Assembly: GCA_041581635.1 (NCBI GenBank)
Contig: JBFICW010000007.1
Span: 1 to 64,000, forward strand
From: Porticoccus sp041581635
GTDB lineage: Bacteria; Pseudomonadota; Gammaproteobacteria; Pseudomonadales; Porticoccaceae
Length of the DNA: 64,000 nt
Reading direction: 5' to 3'
Each line of letters begins with the position of its first letter. Positions within the stretch are counted from its first letter, which is position 1. Of the stretch, positions 51,530 to 60,604 are shown in pieces. The notes under the pieces are model-generated. The model had not been told where the DNA came from. It saw only the letters and a list, made by a program, of their open reading frames with translations, and did no database searches. The position numbers were made by a program, and so were the translations under genes.

Positions 51530-52137
51530 CGGGCCTGATCACCAGGCTGCCAGTTCTTGATGACCAGGGTAAATTTGTAGTCACCGTGTTGGCCCTTGAT
51601 TTTGTTGGGCAACAACCAGCCATCAACTTGCTGGTATCCAGAAAACTGCAACTGCCAATTGGATTGATACAGTTGTGCCAGCGTGCCGTCAGGGTTATGA
51701 CTCAGACTATCGGATTGGGTGCCGGGAGACGGGATGCCACGTACCCAGAATTGCAGTTGTTCTATGGGCCATTGCCAGCCAAATAATTCCTTGGTTAGCG
51801 CTCCGGGTGACACGGCCGTTATCTTTTCATGTCCAGCGCGTTGTAGTTCAGCATGGCTTTTATGCCCCGAAATATAGGTCGCTCCCGCCCCAAAAGGACC
51901 ATTGAGTTTTAGTTCAAAGGTATCTTGTTGTTGCGCCCAGTTGACCCAGGCGCTGCCACCTTCACGGCTATCTCGATAACCCAGCTTTCCATTCAGTAGC
52001 CAGGTATCTAATTGTTGTAACTGCCGGACATGTTGCTCCCAGTTAACGACCGCTGTGGTTGGTTGGTAGGTTTGTGTGGAGCAGGCAATCATCAGTGTTG
52101 CCGTTAGTGCCAGCGGTAATTTCAGGAGTAATCTCAT
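51526..52137 (-). CDS. lolB: Outer-membrane lipoprotein receptor LolB
   Basis: 203 residues with a lipoprotein signal ending LMIAC, so cysteine 19 is lipidated. The mature part has the LolB beta half-barrel pattern with WLLNGKLGYRDSREGGSAWVNWAQQ. LolB receives lipoproteins from LolA and inserts them in the outer membrane. It lies between the TPR lipoprotein gene and ispE. Confidence 0.94.
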   Translation of the reverse strand: MRLLLKLPLALTATLMIACSTQTYQPTTAVVNWEQHVRQLQQLDTWLLNGKLGYRDSREGGSAWVNWAQQQDTFELKLNGPFGAGATYISGHKSHAELQRAGHEKITAVSPGALTKELFGWQWPIEQLQFWVRGIPSPGTQSDSLSHNPDGTLAQLYQSNWQLQFSGYQQVDGWLLPNKIKGQHGDYKFTLVIKNWQPGDQAR

Positions 52138-52141
52138 CGGA

Positions 52142-53911
52142 TTATTCTGCTTTGAGGCGCTTCATAGTTTGACGTACGGTATCATTTTCCGGGTCTTTTT
52201 CCAGGATGATTTCCCATACTGATGTAGCCTCTTCGCGCTGGCCGGTGACCCACAAGACTTCCCCAAGGTGTGCAGCCACCTCTGGGTCGGGCATTTTTTC
52301 CATGGCCTGACGCAGATGGTGAATAGCTTGGTCGTATTTACCCAGTTGGTAGAATACCCAGCCAAGACTATCAATAGTGGCAGGGTCGCCGGGGTTCAAT
52401 TCCAGTGCTCTCAGTATTAAGTCATGAGCTTCTTCATAGCGATCGGTGTGTACCGTTAGTGTGTAACCGAGAGCATTGAGTGCCATCGCATTATCTGAGT
52501 CTTGTGCCAAAATGGCACGAAGGTCTGCCTCGGAGCGGGCGTAATCATTTTTCTGCTCGCTGAGCATGGAGCGCATATAAAGCAGCTGGATATTGTTTGG
52601 CTCCAGAAGAATAGCTTCGCTGAGTAAATAATAAGCATCATCCAGCAGTTGTTGTTCTGCAAGCAACTCCGATTCAATTTGGTACAGTGGCGCGGCTTGC
52701 TTTGGGTTGTCCAGGCGAAGTTTTTGCAGATAAAGCCGGGCATCCTTCATTTGGCCATGATTGACCATAAACTTGCTGAGCCGAACTGCTGCAGGCAAAA
52801 ACTTTGGTCCCGACAATACTTGCCGGTAGTGAAACAGAACGGATTCGATATTATTTTCCTGCTCTGCCATAGTTCCCAGCTCGAAATGGGCTGACGAGGC
52901 CGTGCTGGGAAATTGGATGAGCTGGGCAAATAGTTTCAAGGCTTCGACCTGTAGGCCTAACCCTCTGCTGGCTAAGGCCAGGGTGTAGATTAATTCGGGA
53001 TCATTGGGGTACTCCTCTACCAGGCGCGTAAGCTGTTGGTGAGCCCCTTCTAAATCATCTTCTGCCAAAAATCGAGCATATTGAAGGCGTATTCGTCTGC
53101 TGCCAGGTGCGTTGACTAGCGACTGTTCAAGAAAGTTGGAGGCGGCCTCTTTGTTGCCCATCTGGTGAAGCAGTTGGGCTTTCAACATGATGGCGGGTTC
53201 TTTTACGAGCGTGGTTTCAAGTAGTTGGTCGACGATATTGATAGCATGGGCAAGTCGACCCTGTTGGCGCAGTAAAATTGCCTCAGTAAGTAATAGCGCC
53301 TCATTATTGGGGCTCAGAGTTTTTAATCGTGGGTATTGTTGTAGCAGCGTTTCTCGTTGTGCAGAGGTGGCCCGGTTCGCTGAGATAATCAGCGTCATCA
53401 GGGGTTCGTTGTGTTCGCGAAGCAAGCAAAATTCTGCATGGGGCAGTGCATCAATGTAACGTCCCGCTCTGCTAAGGGATAACGATGCCATACTGTGAGC
53501 ATCGAGACTCTGTGGTTCTACCTCGCTCCATAATATGGACATTTCCAGTAGTGCTTCTCGGTTTTCAAGATAGGCCGCAATACGGGATGCCCTGCTTACC
53601 ACACCGGGATCTCTGGTTTGTCTGGCTTGTATGAGGTATTTATCCAGTGATAAGGGGAGGTCGTTTCTGATACCTGCCAGCTCACCTACGAGCAGGTCGT
53701 AGAGACTTTCAGCTGAAAAGGGGCGTACGGGATAGTCGGTTTTAACTTCTTCAATAGTGGGGGTGGCATCTTTAGGTACCTCTGCTTCAAGTTTTTCCGT
53801 TTGATCGGGAGCCTCTACGCTGGTGGTGCTCTCTAAAGGTTGAGTGGCACAACCGTGAATCATTAGTATGGCTAAAACCAGTGCCAATGGGTTAAAACAG
53901 GCTTTTTTCAT
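52142..53911 (-). CDS. TPR-repeat lipoprotein
   Basis: 589 residues from ATG 53911. The signal MKKACFNPLALVLAILMIHGC ends in a lipobox, so the protein is probably a lipoprotein. The remainder is a long tandem of tetratricopeptide helices from about residue 80 to the end, including NALGYTLTVHTDRYEEAHDLILRALELNPGDPATIDSLGWVFYQLGKYDQAIHHLRQAM. A similar TPR gene precedes lolB in Pseudomonas. The partner is unknown. It is divergent from hemA. Earlier in-frame starts lack the signal context. Confidence 0.85.
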   Translation of the reverse strand: MKKACFNPLALVLAILMIHGCATQPLESTTSVEAPDQTEKLEAEVPKDATPTIEEVKTDYPVRPFSAESLYDLLVGELAGIRNDLPLSLDKYLIQARQTRDPGVVSRASRIAAYLENREALLEMSILWSEVEPQSLDAHSMASLSLSRAGRYIDALPHAEFCLLREHNEPLMTLIISANRATSAQRETLLQQYPRLKTLSPNNEALLLTEAILLRQQGRLAHAINIVDQLLETTLVKEPAIMLKAQLLHQMGNKEAASNFLEQSLVNAPGSRRIRLQYARFLAEDDLEGAHQQLTRLVEEYPNDPELIYTLALASRGLGLQVEALKLFAQLIQFPSTASSAHFELGTMAEQENNIESVLFHYRQVLSGPKFLPAAVRLSKFMVNHGQMKDARLYLQKLRLDNPKQAAPLYQIESELLAEQQLLDDAYYLLSEAILLEPNNIQLLYMRSMLSEQKNDYARSEADLRAILAQDSDNAMALNALGYTLTVHTDRYEEAHDLILRALELNPGDPATIDSLGWVFYQLGKYDQAIHHLRQAMEKMPDPEVAAHLGEVLWVTGQREEATSVWEIILEKDPENDTVRQTMKRLKAE

Positions 53912-54077
53912 AGAGTTACTTATTTCGCGCAATTGCGTTATGGCTTGTTCCTGCATTGTAGCTAAATACTCTGACAATAACGAAATCAGACGATTCCATT
54001 TTGCTAAGTTCCAATATTGCTTGTCTTTAAACTCTGGGAATCGGACAATTGCGGGTTCATGTCTAAGCTCTGAATCT

Positions 54078-55364
54078 ATGGCCACCATTTTTGCTTTGGG
54101 AATCAATCACCGTACTGCGTCTCTTGATATTCGGGAGAGAGTCGCATTTGCGCCCGAGCAAATGGTTGACGCACTCCAGCAGATAGGTGATGTCGCTGGG
54201 GTTGGTGAGGTAGCCATTCTTTCCACATGTAATCGCACTGAAATCTATGGTGCCAGTGATCACCCTGAACAAGTGTTGGACTGGTTAGCTGAATATCATC
54301 AGATGTCCCGCCATGCCTTGGATGACTGCCACTATATCCACTATAGGGAAGATGCTGCCCGTCATATTATGAAAGTGGCCAGTGGTTTGGATTCTATGAT
54401 TCTAGGTGAACCACAAATTCTTGGTCAGCTAAAATCTGCGTATGCGGTAGCCAGAGAAGCGGGAAAAGTTTCCACGCATCTTAATCAATTGTTTCAACAG
54501 GCCTTTTCGATAGCAAAACAGGTTCGTACCGAAACAGCCATTGGTCAAAATCCTGTGTCAGTGGCATATGCTGCGGTGAATTTATCTCAACAGATATTTT
54601 CTGACTTGAGGGATGTGCGTGCACTTTTGATTGGTGCGGGCGAAACCATCGAATTGGTGGCAAGGCATTTACTGGATAAACAGGTCGGTGGCATTACTGT
54701 TGCCAACCGCACCTTGAGTCGTGCTCAGGATTTGGCTCAGAAATTTGGCGCGCACGCTATTTTATTGTCTGAAATTCCCGAGTTCCTTCAAGGGGCTGAT
54801 ATGGTAATTTCTTCCACGGCCAGCCAGTTACCTATTCTTGGTAAGGGTGCGGTGGAATCTGCGTTAAAACAGCGCAAACATAAGCCTATGTTTATGGTGG
54901 ATATTGCGGTGCCCAGAGACATCGAACCAGAGGTCGCTAAATTACAGGATGTCTACCTCTATACCGTCGATGACCTTCAGGAGGTCATCTTGGAAAATAT
55001 GCGCTCACGTGAGCAGGCTGCGAGCAAAGCCGAAGAAATTATTGAGGCTGGAGTGGCAGCCTGGCAGAGTCAGTGGCAGGCTCTGGGAGTGGTAGATACC
55101 ATTCGTGCCTTCCGCAGCAGTGTAGAGGAAACCCGGGATCTGGAAATGGATAAAGCGCTGGCAGCACTGCAAACTGGTCAGGATCCCGAGCAAGTATTAA
55201 GAAGTCTCGCGCGGAACTTGACGAACAAACTATTGCATACCCCAACGGCAAGGTTAAAGCTCGCCGGAGAAGAGGGGCGTACAGAGCATATTCACTTGGC
55301 TCACGACCTGTTTGGTTTAAAAAAACCTGATGAAGACAGTTCAGATAAGTCGTCAGATAAATAA
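54078..55364 (+). CDS. hemA: Glutamyl-tRNA reductase
   Basis: 428 residues from ATG 54078 (MATIFALGINHRTASLDIRERVAF). The catalytic cysteine is C51 in LSTCNRTEIYG and the NADPH-binding loop is LLIGAGETIELVARHL. HemA makes glutamate-1-semialdehyde, the first step of tetrapyrrole synthesis. A 70-codon upstream extension of the frame lacks similarity. hemA-prfA-prmC is the conserved order; the gap to prfA is 29 bases. Confidence 0.97.
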   Translation: MATIFALGINHRTASLDIRERVAFAPEQMVDALQQIGDVAGVGEVAILSTCNRTEIYGASDHPEQVLDWLAEYHQMSRHALDDCHYIHYREDAARHIMKVASGLDSMILGEPQILGQLKSAYAVAREAGKVSTHLNQLFQQAFSIAKQVRTETAIGQNPVSVAYAAVNLSQQIFSDLRDVRALLIGAGETIELVARHLLDKQVGGITVANRTLSRAQDLAQKFGAHAILLSEIPEFLQGADMVISSTASQLPILGKGAVESALKQRKHKPMFMVDIAVPRDIEPEVAKLQDVYLYTVDDLQEVILENMRSREQAASKAEEIIEAGVAAWQSQWQALGVVDTIRAFRSSVEETRDLEMDKALAALQTGQDPEQVLRSLARNLTNKLLHTPTARLKLAGEEGRTEHIHLAHDLFGLKKPDEDSSDKSSDK

Positions 55365-55393
55365 ACACGTAAATAAATAAATAAAGAGAATTA

Positions 55394-56476
55394 ATGAAAG
55401 CGTCCATCCTGGAAAAACTTCAGACGTTGTCCGACCGGCACGAAGAGGTGAGTGCACTATTAAGTGACCCCGATGTTATTGGCGATCAAAATCGTTATCG
55501 CGATCTGTCGAAAGAGTATTCTGAGCTGGAGCCTGTGGTTAAAACCTATGCCGACTACGTGCAGGCTCAGGAGAGTATTTCTGATGCTAAGTTACTTCTC
55601 AAAGATGCCGACCCGGATATGCGCGACATGGCGCAGGAGGAGATGAAGAGCGGTGAAGCAAAACTAGAATCGTTGGAAGTTGAACTGCAAACATTATTGT
55701 TGCCTAAAGATCCCAACGATGAAAAAAATATTTTTCTCGAAATCCGTGCCGGAACCGGTGGCGACGAGGCGGCTATTTTTTCTGGCGACTTGTTTCGTAT
55801 GTATAGCAAATATGCTGAAAGTAAACGCTGGAAGGTGGAAATTATCAGTGAGAGCCTGGGTGACCATGGTGGTTACAAAGAGATCATTAGCCGAATTGTA
55901 GGGCAGGGTGTGTACTCTCAGTTAAAATTTGAGTCTGGTGCTCATCGGGTGCAGCGAGTGCCTGAAACTGAATCTCAGGGGCGCGTTCATACCTCAGCCT
56001 GTACGGTAGCTGTGATGCCAGAAGCCGATGAGTTAGACGAGGTGAGTATTAATAAGGGAGACCTTCGGGTAGACACCTTCAGAGCATCGGGCGCTGGTGG
56101 TCAGCATGTTAACAAGACCGACTCAGCTATCCGGCTTACCCATTTGCCAACCGGTCTTGTGGTGGAATGCCAGGATGAACGTTCTCAACACAAGAACAAG
56201 GCGAGGGCAATGTCATTGTTGGCCGCTCGTTTGAAAAATGCTCAAGAGGAAGTTGCGGCAAAAAATATTGCCGATGAGCGTCGTTTGCTGGTGGGGAGTG
56301 GTGATCGCTCAGAGCGGATTCGTACCTATAATTATCCTCAGGGCCGGGTGACTGACCACCGTATCAATCTCACGTTGTATAAGCTGGGTGAAATAATGGA
56401 AGGACAGCTCACCGAAGTGGTTCAGCCTCTCATCAACGAGTATCAGGCCGAGCAGCTGGCCGAATTGTCTGGATAA
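55394..56476 (+). CDS. prfA: Peptide chain release factor 1
   Basis: 360 residues. The GGQ motif is at 235-237 in ASGAGGQHVNKTDSAIRLTH, and the recognition region QGRVHTSACTVAV precedes it. RF1 releases peptides at UAG and UAA codons. Its GGQ glutamine is the target of PrmC, encoded four bases downstream. Confidence 0.98.
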   Translation: MKASILEKLQTLSDRHEEVSALLSDPDVIGDQNRYRDLSKEYSELEPVVKTYADYVQAQESISDAKLLLKDADPDMRDMAQEEMKSGEAKLESLEVELQTLLLPKDPNDEKNIFLEIRAGTGGDEAAIFSGDLFRMYSKYAESKRWKVEIISESLGDHGGYKEIISRIVGQGVYSQLKFESGAHRVQRVPETESQGRVHTSACTVAVMPEADELDEVSINKGDLRVDTFRASGAGGQHVNKTDSAIRLTHLPTGLVVECQDERSQHKNKARAMSLLAARLKNAQEEVAAKNIADERRLLVGSGDRSERIRTYNYPQGRVTDHRINLTLYKLGEIMEGQLTEVVQPLINEYQAEQLAELSG

Positions 56477-56480
56477 CCGC

Positions 56481-57326
56481 GTGTTGCTAACAATATCTGA
56501 GCTTCTAAAACAAAGTAGCGCGTTATTGGCTGTGAGTGATACGCCCAGGCTGGATGTAGAGATTTTACTTGGCTATGTTTTAGGAAAAGATCGAAGTTTC
56601 CTGTATACCTGGCCAGAGCATCCGCTCAATACAGATCAGCTCCACCAATTTCAACGGTTATTTGCCCGACGTCTGAACGGAGAGCCGGTGGCTCACCTGA
56701 CAGGGCTGAGGGAGTTCTGGTCCCTTTCTCTAAAAGTATCTCCTGTGACATTAATTCCCAGGCCAGAAACCGAGTTGTTGGTTGAGTTGGCTCTGGGGTT
56801 GCGGCTTGGCGAGAAGGCATCTGTTCTTGATCTTGGTACCGGGACGGGTGCTATTGCCTTGGCATTAGCCAGTGAAAAACAACATTGGAATATTTCTGCG
56901 GTGGATGCATCTGCTGCGGCCGTGGCACTTGCGGAAGAAAATCGAGAGCAACTCGGGTTTAATCATGTCCAGGTATTTCAGAGTGACTGGTTTTCTAATC
57001 TCGCAGAAGAGCAATTTGATTTGATTGTTGGTAATCCGCCTTACATTTGTGCGAATGATCAACATCTCAGTCAAGGGGATGTGCGATTTGAGCCCAGTTC
57101 TGCATTGGTGGCAGACGAGTCTGGCCTCGCAGATATTCGTACGATTGTTGCCGGTGCAGATTCACACCTTAAGCACGGTGGGTGGCTGATGTTGGAGCAT
57201 GGCTACGAGCAGGCTGGTCAGGTGCGTGAAGTCATGTTGCAGGCTGGATACTGTAACGTTGCGACACATATTGATCTTGCTGGTCTAGACAGGGTAACCG
57301 TTTGTTGTAAAGCCTGGGCCGTTTAA
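56481..57326 (+). CDS. prmC: Peptide chain release factor N5-glutamine methyltransferase
   Basis: 281 residues from a GTG start. SAM-binding motif VLDLGTGTGAIALALA (115-130) and the catalytic NPPY (185-188). PrmC methylates the GGQ glutamine of release factors, which raises termination efficiency. It is probably co-transcribed with prfA, with a four-base gap. Confidence 0.97.
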   Translation: MLLTISELLKQSSALLAVSDTPRLDVEILLGYVLGKDRSFLYTWPEHPLNTDQLHQFQRLFARRLNGEPVAHLTGLREFWSLSLKVSPVTLIPRPETELLVELALGLRLGEKASVLDLGTGTGAIALALASEKQHWNISAVDASAAAVALAEENREQLGFNHVQVFQSDWFSNLAEEQFDLIVGNPPYICANDQHLSQGDVRFEPSSALVADESGLADIRTIVAGADSHLKHGGWLMLEHGYEQAGQVREVMLQAGYCNVATHIDLAGLDRVTVCCKAWAV

Positions 57327-57368
57327 AATAATTTTGGTGAAGTGTTTCCTTTGGCCCTGATTTTTCGG

Positions 57369-57845
57369 CTATTTCAGCTCTTGATATTGGCCACCGTGAA
57401 AAATTAGTGGCGACATGGGGGTCGACCTGAAGTCCAAAACCCGGCCAACCAGAATAGTGTGGTCTCCAGCTGGATAGCGGTGTTCCATTTCACACTGAAA
57501 CACACTTGCACAATCATCCAGTAATGGCACGCCATTAATGCCGGGGCACCAGGAAAGTTGATCAAATTTATTTTCTTCGGGACCCGCAAATAGCTGTGAT
57601 ACGGCTTGCTGGCCACTGTGTAGAATATTTACCGCAAAATGGTTGGTCTTTCCAAATAGCTCAAATAATCTGGACTCTTTTCCAACACACCAGGATATCA
57701 ATGGTGGTTCCAATGACACGGAAGAGAAGCTATTGGCCGTCATTCCTCTGGGTTCGCCATTCTCATCGATGGTGGTAACTACAGTAATGCCTGTAGCAAA
57801 GTTGCCCATAGCATTGCGCAGAGCACGAACTTCAACATTGGTCAT
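57369..57845 (-). CDS. Flavin reductase domain protein
   Basis: 158 residues of the FMN-binding split-barrel flavin reductase family. It starts LRNAMGNFATGITVVTTIDENGEPRGMTANSFSSVSLEPPLISWCV, the usual N-terminal block, and has HTILVGRVLDF near the end. Such proteins reduce FMN/FAD for partner monooxygenases. No oxygenase gene is adjacent, so the partner is unknown. It converges on prmC, with a 42-base gap. Confidence 0.85.
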   Translation of the reverse strand: MTNVEVRALRNAMGNFATGITVVTTIDENGEPRGMTANSFSSVSLEPPLISWCVGKESRLFELFGKTNHFAVNILHSGQQAVSQLFAGPEENKFDQLSWCPGINGVPLLDDCASVFQCEMEHRYPAGDHTILVGRVLDFRSTPMSPLIFHGGQYQELK

Positions 57846-57962
57846 TATTTTATCTCAAGGACATTGTTAACGGGTTTCTTCTACAGTATATCTTAAGGGG
57901 TTATCCAAGGCTTTTTGCCGGGTGCGCTAGGGTAACCCAATCGCCACTGAGATAAAAACAGC

Positions 57963-58532
57963 TTATTCTTCAAAGCTGGTCGTGTCATAGCGCCATGCCT
58001 TCAGGTTATCTGACCAGAAATCATCAGCTAGCCCTGCTTTTCGTTTTAGCTGTTTCAGAAAGCTGGCCTTGTCAGGTATAGCGCTCCATACTGTCGGTAA
58101 AAAGGTTGCTCGATGAGAGCCTTTTTCAATAATCAGCCCGTCTCTCTCTGGTACCAACTGTTCTATCAGCTCTGTTTCAGAATTGAATGACATAGGGGTT
58201 GGCTCTGTGAGTACTGATATTTCAATCTGCAGCTCCGCTTCTTCGTCTCGATTGACTGCCGGGAAGCGTGGGTCTTCGAAGGCTGAGGCCGCTGCGTGAT
58301 GAACCACGTTGGTTACCAATGGCCGCGATGCCTCTAGGGTACCTACGCAACCTCTGAGAGTTCCTTTTTTTCTGAGTGTTACAAAGCAGGCTGCCAGTTG
58401 TTGTAGCGCTGGGCTAAAGGTGGTTTCATCGATATGTAAATCACGATCAAATAGAAGCCTGACCTGAATGCTTTCTCGTGCCAGCGAAAGAAGTTTCTGT
58501 TGGTCGTCATCCGATAATTCAATAAATGGCAT
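57963..58532 (-). CDS. amrA: AmmeMemoRadiSam system protein A (AMMECR1 domain)
   Basis: 189 residues from ATG 58532 (MPFIELSDDDQQKLLSLARESIQ), the usual AMMECR1 length. It contains TLRGCVGTLEASRPLVTNVVHHAAASAFEDPRFPAVNRDE, the family signature, and the later LVPERDGLIIEKGSHRATFLPTVW. The biochemical role of the bacterial family is not established. It overlaps the Memo gene end by 14 bases. The system's radical SAM gene is divergent nearby. An in-frame GTG 11 codons upstream is an alternative start. Confidence 0.92.
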   Translation of the reverse strand: MPFIELSDDDQQKLLSLARESIQVRLLFDRDLHIDETTFSPALQQLAACFVTLRKKGTLRGCVGTLEASRPLVTNVVHHAAASAFEDPRFPAVNRDEEAELQIEISVLTEPTPMSFNSETELIEQLVPERDGLIIEKGSHRATFLPTVWSAIPDKASFLKQLKRKAGLADDFWSDNLKAWRYDTTSFEE

Positions 58533-59298
58533 AGGCACCGTATCCCACCACGCGATCCTTGTCACCAGCGGTATCTCCAGAGTTTCGTAAGTCGAGAGTT
58601 CTAACGGTCATCCGTTCATTTTTTGCCAGTTTGAGTAAACCGTTTACGGCGTTACAGCCACAAGCTTGGGTGCCCACGAGACGGCTATCGTACTGCTCAA
58701 TCATCGTTGTCGTCTCGCGGTCTAAACGTTGAGCTTCCCTGTAGGGGTGATAATGGCTGAGATCCGAGCTGACAACAACCAGAGTTTCATCGCCTCCCCA
58801 GACGCAACGTAGCACTTCCGCTACTAATTCGGCGCTGGCGTTTCCCACGACCAAGGGCAATAACTGAAACCGGTCTATTGCTCGTTGCAGAAATGGGAGC
58901 TGCACTTCCAGGCTGTGCTCGAATTGGTGAGCGTCATCACTTACGTCGATCAGCGACAGTTTTAATAATGCATCGATGCCACTTTGATCAATGGGGATAT
59001 CGCCTAGGGGAGTAGAAAAAAAAGTAGCGGATGAGGTAGATAGCCCGGCTAGGGGGACATGGTGAGAGGGGCCTAACAGAATGACCCGCGACAGTTGGTG
59101 TGTGATAGGTTTTAGCAGCCGGTATGCCGTGGCGGCAATGGCGCCTGAGTAAATATATCCCGCGTGGGGCACAATTAATGCCTTGGGTATGATGTGTTGT
59201 TGTCTTCCTCCCAGCAGAAAATCATCTACTTGCTCCTTAAGAACTTGTGGGTTCTCTGGATAAAACATACCTGCAACGGCGGGTTCCCTTCTTAGCAT
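58519..59298 (-). CDS. amrB: AmmeMemoRadiSam system protein B (Memo family)
   Basis: 259 residues from ATG 59298 (MLRREPAVAGMFYPENP). The Memo blocks are VPHAGYIYSGAIAATAY, LLGPSHHVPLAG, SSDLSHYHPYREAQRLD and QACGCNAVNGLL, which hold the conserved histidines, aspartate and cysteine of the putative active site. Human MEMO1 has been reported to bind iron or copper; the bacterial function is unknown. It lies between amrA and the divergent radical SAM gene, and an ATG at 59313 would add five residues. Confidence 0.92.
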   Translation of the reverse strand: MLRREPAVAGMFYPENPQVLKEQVDDFLLGGRQQHIIPKALIVPHAGYIYSGAIAATAYRLLKPITHQLSRVILLGPSHHVPLAGLSTSSATFFSTPLGDIPIDQSGIDALLKLSLIDVSDDAHQFEHSLEVQLPFLQRAIDRFQLLPLVVGNASAELVAEVLRCVWGGDETLVVVSSDLSHYHPYREAQRLDRETTTMIEQYDSRLVGTQACGCNAVNGLLKLAKNERMTVRTLDLRNSGDTAGDKDRVVGYGAYAIY

Positions 59299-59389
59299 TT
59301 GAATTCCAATCATGTACCTGTGGTCTATAACTATATAGTGCTTTTAGCGTTGATTTAAAAGCAGGTTCAACGACTTTCGGGAGGTGTTT

Positions 59390-60475
59390 ATGAGCGAGTT
59401 GCCCCCAGTGGTGCACCCCACTAAGTATTGGCATTTACTGGATGATGGTCGGCTCCAGTGTGATGTTTGTCCTCGTGAGTGCAAGTTACACGAGGGACAG
59501 AGAGGACTGTGCTATGTGAGGGGGCGGGAGGGTGATGAGGTTGTGCTCTATAGCTATGGGCGCTCCAGTGGGTTTTGTGTCGATCCCATTGAAAAAAAAC
59601 CACTCAATCACTTCTTTCCTGGTTCTTCGGTACTGTCCTTTGGTACGGCAGGCTGCAACTTAGCCTGTAAGTTTTGTCAAAACTGGGATATGAGCAAATC
59701 CCGTGAAATGGACACCTTGGCCGATACCGCAATGCCGTTGCGATTGGTTGAGACGGCGGTTGAGTTAGGGTGTCGCAGCATCGCCTTTACTTATAATGAC
59801 CCGGTTATTTTTTTGGAGTATGCGGTGGATGTAGCAAAAGCCTGTCGGGAGTTGGGGGTTAAAAGTGTGGCCGTGAGTGCGGGCTATATAAATGAAGAGC
59901 CACGACGTGAGTTTTTTCAATACATAGATGCGGCAAATATTGACCTAAAGGCGTTCACGGAGTCCTTTTATCATAAGATTTGTGGTGGCCACCTACAAAA
60001 TATTTTGGAAACGCTGCAATACATCGTGCACGAAACGGACGTGTGGTTGGAGCTGACCACCCTGATTATTCCTGGTGAAAATGATTCGGATGCCGAGCTG
60101 AATGAAATGACCGCCTGGGTGGTGGAAAATTTGGGGGCAGATGTGCCCATGCACTTCTCGGCCTTTCACCCCGATTGGAAAATGCAGGACACCCCGGCTA
60201 CGCCACCAGAGACGCTGAATAGAGCACGGCAAATTGCTATGCGGAATGGTGTGCATTATGCCTACACAGGCAATGTGCACGATCGCTCTGGTGGCAGCAC
60301 TTATTGTCCTGATTGTCGAGAGCTTATCATTGAGCGAGACTGGTATGAGCTGGGGTTTTGGGGGTTGGATGAGCACGGTCGCTGCCATACCTGTGGTGCC
60401 AAGATCGCGGGAGTGTTTGATGCGACACCGGGTCACTGGGGTTCAAGGCGAGTGCCCGTCAAGTTGCTGCGATAA
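59390..60475 (+). CDS. amrS: AmmeMemoRadiSam system radical SAM enzyme
   Basis: 361 residues from ATG 59390 with GGGAGG seven bases upstream. The radical SAM ligands are C89, C93 and C96 in CNLACKFC. A preceding cysteine cluster (C24, C27, C31, C41) and C-terminal CPDC/CHTCG motifs suggest extra metal sites. This is the PflA-like activase type, but the amrA/amrB neighbours place it in the AmmeMemoRadiSam set. Substrate unknown. A 91-base divergent promoter region is shared with amrB. Confidence 0.92.
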   Translation: MSELPPVVHPTKYWHLLDDGRLQCDVCPRECKLHEGQRGLCYVRGREGDEVVLYSYGRSSGFCVDPIEKKPLNHFFPGSSVLSFGTAGCNLACKFCQNWDMSKSREMDTLADTAMPLRLVETAVELGCRSIAFTYNDPVIFLEYAVDVAKACRELGVKSVAVSAGYINEEPRREFFQYIDAANIDLKAFTESFYHKICGGHLQNILETLQYIVHETDVWLELTTLIIPGENDSDAELNEMTAWVVENLGADVPMHFSAFHPDWKMQDTPATPPETLNRARQIAMRNGVHYAYTGNVHDRSGGSTYCPDCRELIIERDWYELGFWGLDEHGRCHTCGAKIAGVFDATPGHWGSRRVPVKLLR

Positions 60476-60521
60476 AAGAGATTAAAACTTTTCTAGAAAA
60501 AACAGTCTAAAAGACAATCGT

Positions 60522-60535
60522 TGACCGAACCGTCA
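60522..60535. promoter_or_regulatory. Candidate repressor-type palindrome upstream of the DoxX gene
   Basis: TGACCGAACCGTCA has half-sites TGACCGA and (inverted) TGACGGT, matching at five of seven positions. TetR-family operators often look like this. It lies 70 bases before the DoxX start. No regulator gene is adjacent, so the assignment is tentative. Confidence 0.3.
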
Positions 60536-60604
60536 GGTGAAAACCGGGTATCGATAATACAGCTGTCTCTCCCATCTAGTTGCTAACAAATAATGAGGAA
60601 TAAT

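Noticed and set aside
60521..60558. TTGACC and GATAAT as a sigma-70 promoter for the DoxX gene
   Set aside because: The spacing is 26 bases, far outside the 16-19 range, so the boxes cannot work together.
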